Below are positions 16,343-19,213 of a stretch of 19,213 nt of DNA, piece after piece. The translations under genes were made by a program, and so were the position numbers. How positions within the stretch are numbered: the stretch's first letter is position 1; each line of letters begins with the position of its first letter. Source of the DNA: CAZYMF01 sp964648215 (GTDB taxonomy: Bacteria; Desulfobacterota; Binatia; HRBIN30; JACQVA1); the NCBI GenBank assembly GCA_964648215.1, contig CAZYMF010000083.1:1-19213 (forward strand). The letters are read 5' to 3'. Below the pieces are notes generated by a model that was not told where the DNA came from, searched no databases, and saw only the letters and a program-made list of their open reading frames with translations.

Positions 16343-17412
16343 GAGGCTCGTTGCCACTCCGCGGCGCTGAGCGAGCAGCCGCGAGCCTCGGCCCCGCGCA
16401 CACGGCCGAGGACCTCGAATCCCTCGCCGGCGAGGCGGCCGACATCCTCGGTGAGCACCGCCACCGCGGTACCCGCGTTCGCCAGATCGTAGAGACAGAG
16501 CAGTCCCCGTTCTCCCCACGGGACGTCGTCGAGCGTGACCGGATCGAGGACCCGGGCGCGGGCCCAGGGGGGGCCCACCAGGAGACGGGGCGCGAAGTGG
16601 CCGCGGACCCGGTTGTAGATGACGTTGTCATAGAACTGGGAGGACAGCTCGGCCATGCCGTACTCGTTGACGCAGAAGTATCCGGGGAGAGCGAAGGTGT
16701 TCCAGCACGCCTGCAGCAGGCCGCGGCGCGAAAGCGTCCGCCGGGCCCCCTTGGCTCCGCCCGTGTCCATCAGGCGGCAGCCGTGGGGCAGGCGAAAGGT
16801 CAGGCCGCGAGCGGAGCAATGCTCGAGCAGGTGAATCAACGCCGCCGTCGTGCTCATCAGGCACAGCGGCACGCCCGTTCTCTCGCTGGCGCGCAGCGAG
16901 GCGATGCAAGCATCGACGTTCAGGCCGGCGGGCGAGGCGGCGGCGCAGTCCCCTCCCGCCTCACCCATCTCCTCCTCCGCCCAGGCCACCATCTGGGACA
17001 GGGACGACTCGGGAGTCTGCGCGGCAGGCGGAATGAGGGACAAAATGGGCATGCGTTCCCGATCCGGGAAGAGAAAGCGGCGCAAGCCGCCGACCGCGGA
17101 CGAACGGTAGAGACGCAGGTCGGGAAGCATGTGGCGCCCGCGCTTCTCAGTGCCGCGGCTGGTCCCGGTGGTCAGGAACACCCGTTGCGGCGATCCGCAG
17201 CAGAGATCGGTCTCCTTGAAGGCCAGCACGGGAACCGGCGGGATGTCCTGCCACGAACGAACCTTGGCGGGGGTGACGCCGCGGCGCCGACAGTAGCGTC
17301 GGTAGGCCGAGACGGTCTCGAACTGGTGCTCGAAAACGGCCCGGGCCAGAGCGTCAAAATCACCCGCACCGGTCGCGATGAAGTGCAGGACGGTGTCGTG
17401 GATCGGGTGCAC
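16339..17412 (-). CDS. luxE: LuxE-family acyl-protein synthetase (fatty-acid activating)
   Basis: ATP-dependent synthetase that forms acyl-AMP and loads the acyl group onto its own cysteine for delivery to LuxC. The 357 residues show the family N-terminus (FDALARAVFEHQFETVSAYRRYC, IPPVPVLAFKET), a Thr/Ser-rich nucleotide-binding stretch (LTTGTSRGTEKRGRH, about 80-94), NEYGMAELSSQFYDN, and the C-terminal RGCSL in which Cys346 corresponds to the acylated cysteine of LuxE. The GTG at 17412 is chosen over an ATG at 17436 because that ATG lies between the -35 and -10 of the promoter at 17419-17446. The predicted transcription start then coincides with the GTG, and the extra Cys/Arg residues are atypical. 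It is the first gene of the block. A phenylacetate-CoA ligase-like role is a less likely alternative. Confidence 0.87.
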   Translation of the reverse strand: MHPIHDTVLHFIATGAGDFDALARAVFEHQFETVSAYRRYCRRRGVTPAKVRSWQDIPPVPVLAFKETDLCCGSPQRVFLTTGTSRGTEKRGRHMLPDLRLYRSSAVGGLRRFLFPDRERMPILSLIPPAAQTPESSLSQMVAWAEEEMGEAGGDCAAASPAGLNVDACIASLRASERTGVPLCLMSTTAALIHLLEHCSARGLTFRLPHGCRLMDTGGAKGARRTLSRRGLLQACWNTFALPGYFCVNEYGMAELSSQFYDNVIYNRVRGHFAPRLLVGPPWARARVLDPVTLDDVPWGERGLLCLYDLANAGTAVAVLTEDVGRLAGEGFEVLGRVRGAEARGCSLSAAEWQRAS

Positions 17413-17418
17413 GGCGCG

Positions 17419-17446
17419 ACGATAGCACCGGCACATCGGGCGTCAA
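17419..17446 (-). promoter_or_regulatory. Promoter of luxE operon, predicted leaderless transcript
   Basis: Minus strand TTGACG (17446-17441), a 16-base spacer ending in TGC, then TATCGT (17424-17419): a good -35 plus an extended -10. Six bases separate the -10 from the GTG at 17412, so transcription should begin at or next to the start codon. No Shine-Dalgarno site is present. Confidence 0.6.
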
Positions 17447-17546
17447 AGACACGGCGCGTTGCTTGCTTTAGTACTGGAGTAACCAGGTGTTGACTCTCGT
17501 GCCCGAGCATATCACCATCGGCTCGGGGCGGAGTTAGGAAGCGAGA

Positions 17547-18650
17547 ATGACCAGACCTTGGGTAGCGATCACGGTTGGCGTGTGCGGCTTGTTGACCCTG
17601 GTGATCGCCGTCAATCACTTCACCGACGACGGCGGCACTTCCGGCCGGGCGCCGACGCGAATGGCCTCGCTCGCGGGAAAATCGGTTGCCGAACCGACCG
17701 GTTGGCTAGGGCGGCAGGATTCCGCAGCCACGGGAGGCTCATTCGAGACGACGGGCACCCACAAGGCCGGCGGTGGCGCCCTCGGCGGCGGCCATCCCGG
17801 AGAGCGGCAAGGACCCGGCGGCCGTCGTGGCTGGGCGGACACGGTGACCGGCGGAGGCGCCCGGCGCCCGGGCGGCGCCCTCGGCTACAGTGGCAGCTCG
17901 GCTCCCCATCTCGGCGGCAACTCCATTCGTCTATCGGCCCCCGACGCGCCGGCAGTGAAGTTCGAAGGGGGCGGCAGCCGCATGCTCGGCGGTAGTGCCA
18001 GCGAGGTTGCCCTGCAGGGGAATCAGGGCGGCCCGGGAACCAACAACGACTCCTCCGACAACGGCGACAACGGTCCGGTGCTGTCGCTATCCTTCGACGG
18101 CACCTTGGAGCCGCAGAAGGGGGAGGCACCGGTCGTTGCCGACGGCGTGACCTTCGACAGCGGCAACGGGGCGACATTTGCCACGGATTCTCAGTTCGTC
18201 ATTCCCGACGCCGGCGCCATGTTGGGCCAGAACGCGGGAACGATCGCGTTCACGATTCAGCCCGACTGGGCCGGCAGCGACCCGATCGACGCCTCCCTGG
18301 TCCAGATCCGCGATCCGAATCAATGGGACAACCGGATCCAGATCACCAAGAACGGCCAGTACCTGCGCTTCCTGTTCACCGACAACACCGGACAGGAAAG
18401 CGGCGCCGGGATCACGATCAACAACTGGCAACCGGGCGACATTCATCAGGTCACCGCGACGTGGGGAGATTCGGTCGCCTCCCTCTACGTCGACGGGCGG
18501 CTGGTCGGCCAAGGCAATTTCGCCGGGCAGTTTCAGCCGCAGGCGACGACTCCGTTGCACATCGGCTCCGATTTTCCCGGAGGCCAGCCGGGAGCCCAGG
18601 CGACGATCAGCAACTTCCAGCTCTACAACAAGGTTGAGCCGCCGCAATAG
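17547..18650 (+). CDS. Membrane-anchored Gly-rich protein with LamG/concanavalin A-like domain
   Basis: 367-residue protein of unknown function. Residues about 5-23 form a single hydrophobic helix (WVAITVGVCGLLTLVIAV) acting as signal anchor or uncleaved signal peptide. Residues about 24-175 are Gly/Ser/Asn-rich and disordered. Residues about 178-363 look like a LamG/concanavalin A-like sandwich: GPVLSLSFDGTL, GTIAFTIQPDW, HQVTATWGDSVASLYVDGRLVG, LHIGSDFPGG and ATISNFQLYNK follow the typical strand order. Such domains often bind glycans or proteins at the cell surface. The ATG at 17547 has AGGAAG about 6 bases upstream. It is divergent from luxE and ends before a shared terminator with groEL. 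A surface role is inferred from domain type only. Confidence 0.8.
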   Translation: MTRPWVAITVGVCGLLTLVIAVNHFTDDGGTSGRAPTRMASLAGKSVAEPTGWLGRQDSAATGGSFETTGTHKAGGGALGGGHPGERQGPGGRRGWADTVTGGGARRPGGALGYSGSSAPHLGGNSIRLSAPDAPAVKFEGGGSRMLGGSASEVALQGNQGGPGTNNDSSDNGDNGPVLSLSFDGTLEPQKGEAPVVADGVTFDSGNGATFATDSQFVIPDAGAMLGQNAGTIAFTIQPDWAGSDPIDASLVQIRDPNQWDNRIQITKNGQYLRFLFTDNTGQESGAGITINNWQPGDIHQVTATWGDSVASLYVDGRLVGQGNFAGQFQPQATTPLHIGSDFPGGQPGAQATISNFQLYNKVEPPQ

Positions 18651-18699
18651 AGCGGCACCGGCGCGGCGTCGATGAAATGGAGGCGCGGCCGAGGCGATG

Positions 18700-18742
18700 A
18701 AAAAAAGGGCGTCCCCGCGGCTTGCGGGGACGCCCTTTTCTT
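18700..18742. terminator. Strong bidirectional intrinsic terminator between LamG gene and groEL
   Basis: Perfect 16-base arms at 18703-18718 and 18724-18739 enclose a 5-base loop. On the minus strand the stem is followed by seven T (18706-18700), ending groEL transcripts; on the plus strand TTTTCTT ends the LamG gene. The 49 bases from 18651 to 18699 show nothing else. Confidence 0.93.
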
Positions 18743-18774
18743 CACCAGCCGCCGCGCAGGGGCGGACAAGGCAA

Positions 18775-19213
18775 CTACATCATGCCGCCCATGCCTCCCA
18801 TGCCGCCCATGCCGCCGCCCGGAGGCATGGCCGGGGCCGCACCCTTCTCTTCCGGCTTCTCCGCCACCATCGCCTCGGTGGTGAGCAGCAAGCCGGCAAC
18901 CGACGCGGCGTTCTGCAGCGCGGTGCGGACGACCTTGGTGGGATCGACGATCCCGGCCTTCATCAGGTCCTCGAACTCCTCGCTGGCGGCGTTGAAGCCG
19001 AACGAGCCCTTGTTGTTCTTCACCTTGTCGAGCACGATCGAGCCTTCCCAGCCGGCGTTGTTGGCAATCCAGCGCAGGGGGTCTTCCAGGGCGCGGCGTA
19101 CGATGTTGATGCCGACCTGCTCCTCGGGCGCCGCCTTGGTCTTCTCGAGAGCGGCGAGGCAGCGCACCAGGGCGACACCGCCGCCGGGAACGATGCCCTC
19201 CTCGACGGCCGCG
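18775..19213 (-). CDS. groL: Chaperonin GroEL, C-terminal part (runs off right edge)
   Basis: 60 kDa chaperonin subunit that forms the double-ring protein-folding machine in the cytoplasm. About 146 C-terminal residues of roughly 545 are present and the frame is open to the right edge. It shows AAVEEGIVPGGGVALVRC near the edge, KVRNNKGSFGFNA-like wording (here KVKNNKGSFGFNAASEEFEDLMKAGIVDPTKVVRTALQNAASVAGLLLTTEA) and the Gly-Gly-Met tail ending GGMGGMM. The apical and ATP-binding domains are outside the window; groES would be expected farther upstream on the minus strand. No sign of degeneration is visible. It ends at the terminator at 18700-18742. Confidence 0.97.
   Translation of the reverse strand, partial: AAVEEGIVPGGGVALVRCLAALEKTKAAPEEQVGINIVRRALEDPLRWIANNAGWEGSIVLDKVKNNKGSFGFNAASEEFEDLMKAGIVDPTKVVRTALQNAASVAGLLLTTEAMVAEKPEEKGAAPAMPPGGGMGGMGGMGGMM

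Noticed and set aside
17490..17515. TTGACT and TATCAC as promoter of the LamG gene
   Set aside because: The spacer is only 14 bases and the -10 match is weak.

Overview
The window looks like a scaffold from an uncultured, GC-rich Gram-negative bacterium. Outer-membrane and periplasmic functions (a PagL-type lipid A deacylase, DsbD, apolipoprotein N-acyltransferase) show the envelope type. Secreted proteins with long Thr/Pro linkers ending in dockerin-like paired EF-hand modules resemble those I associate with Candidatus Binatota and related former Deltaproteobacteria. That placement is an inference from protein style, not a phylogenetic result. A run of exactly 100 N inside a Thr/Pro-coding minisatellite marks a scaffold gap.

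Layout. 1-769 (minus): N-terminal third of the 2-oxoglutarate dehydrogenase E1 gene sucA, running off the left edge. 770-1037: divergent intergenic region with a heptamer tandem repeat. 1038-3290 (plus): secreted seven-repeat FG-GAP/VCBS propeller, cohesin-like domain, Thr/Pro linker and dockerin-like end. 3359-4618 (plus): ribB with a degenerate GTP cyclohydrolase II domain. 4620-5216 (minus): PagL-like lipid A deacylase, its stop one base from the ribB stop. 5289-7055 (plus): dsbD. 7171-10361 (plus): rhlB, a small cold-shock-domain protein and lnt. 10362-10410: inverted repeat acting as a likely bidirectional terminator.

10413-17412 (minus): five co-directional genes, in transcription order a LuxE-family acyl-protein synthetase, a LuxC-family acyl-CoA reductase, a class III aminotransferase, a zinc-dependent medium-chain dehydrogenase and a large secreted dockerin protein. 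The first three overlap by 4 bases at each junction (GTGA, ATGA). 17547-18650 (plus): membrane-anchored Gly-rich LamG-like protein. 18700-18742: strong bidirectional terminator. 18775-19213 (minus): C-terminus of groEL, running off the right edge.

The most interesting block is luxE-luxC-aminotransferase-dehydrogenase. LuxE normally activates a fatty acid onto its own cysteine and LuxC reduces the acyl group to an aldehyde, but no luciferase genes are present. The coupled aminotransferase and nearby dehydrogenase suggest that an aldehyde is converted to an amine or alcohol. luxE has a credible promoter (TTGACG, 16-base spacer, extended -10) whose predicted start falls on the GTG start codon, so the operon mRNA may be leaderless. 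ribB, and possibly the dehydrogenase gene, show a similar arrangement.

The remaining genes are mostly housekeeping (central metabolism, riboflavin, disulfide transfer, RNA helicase, lipoprotein maturation, chaperonin).
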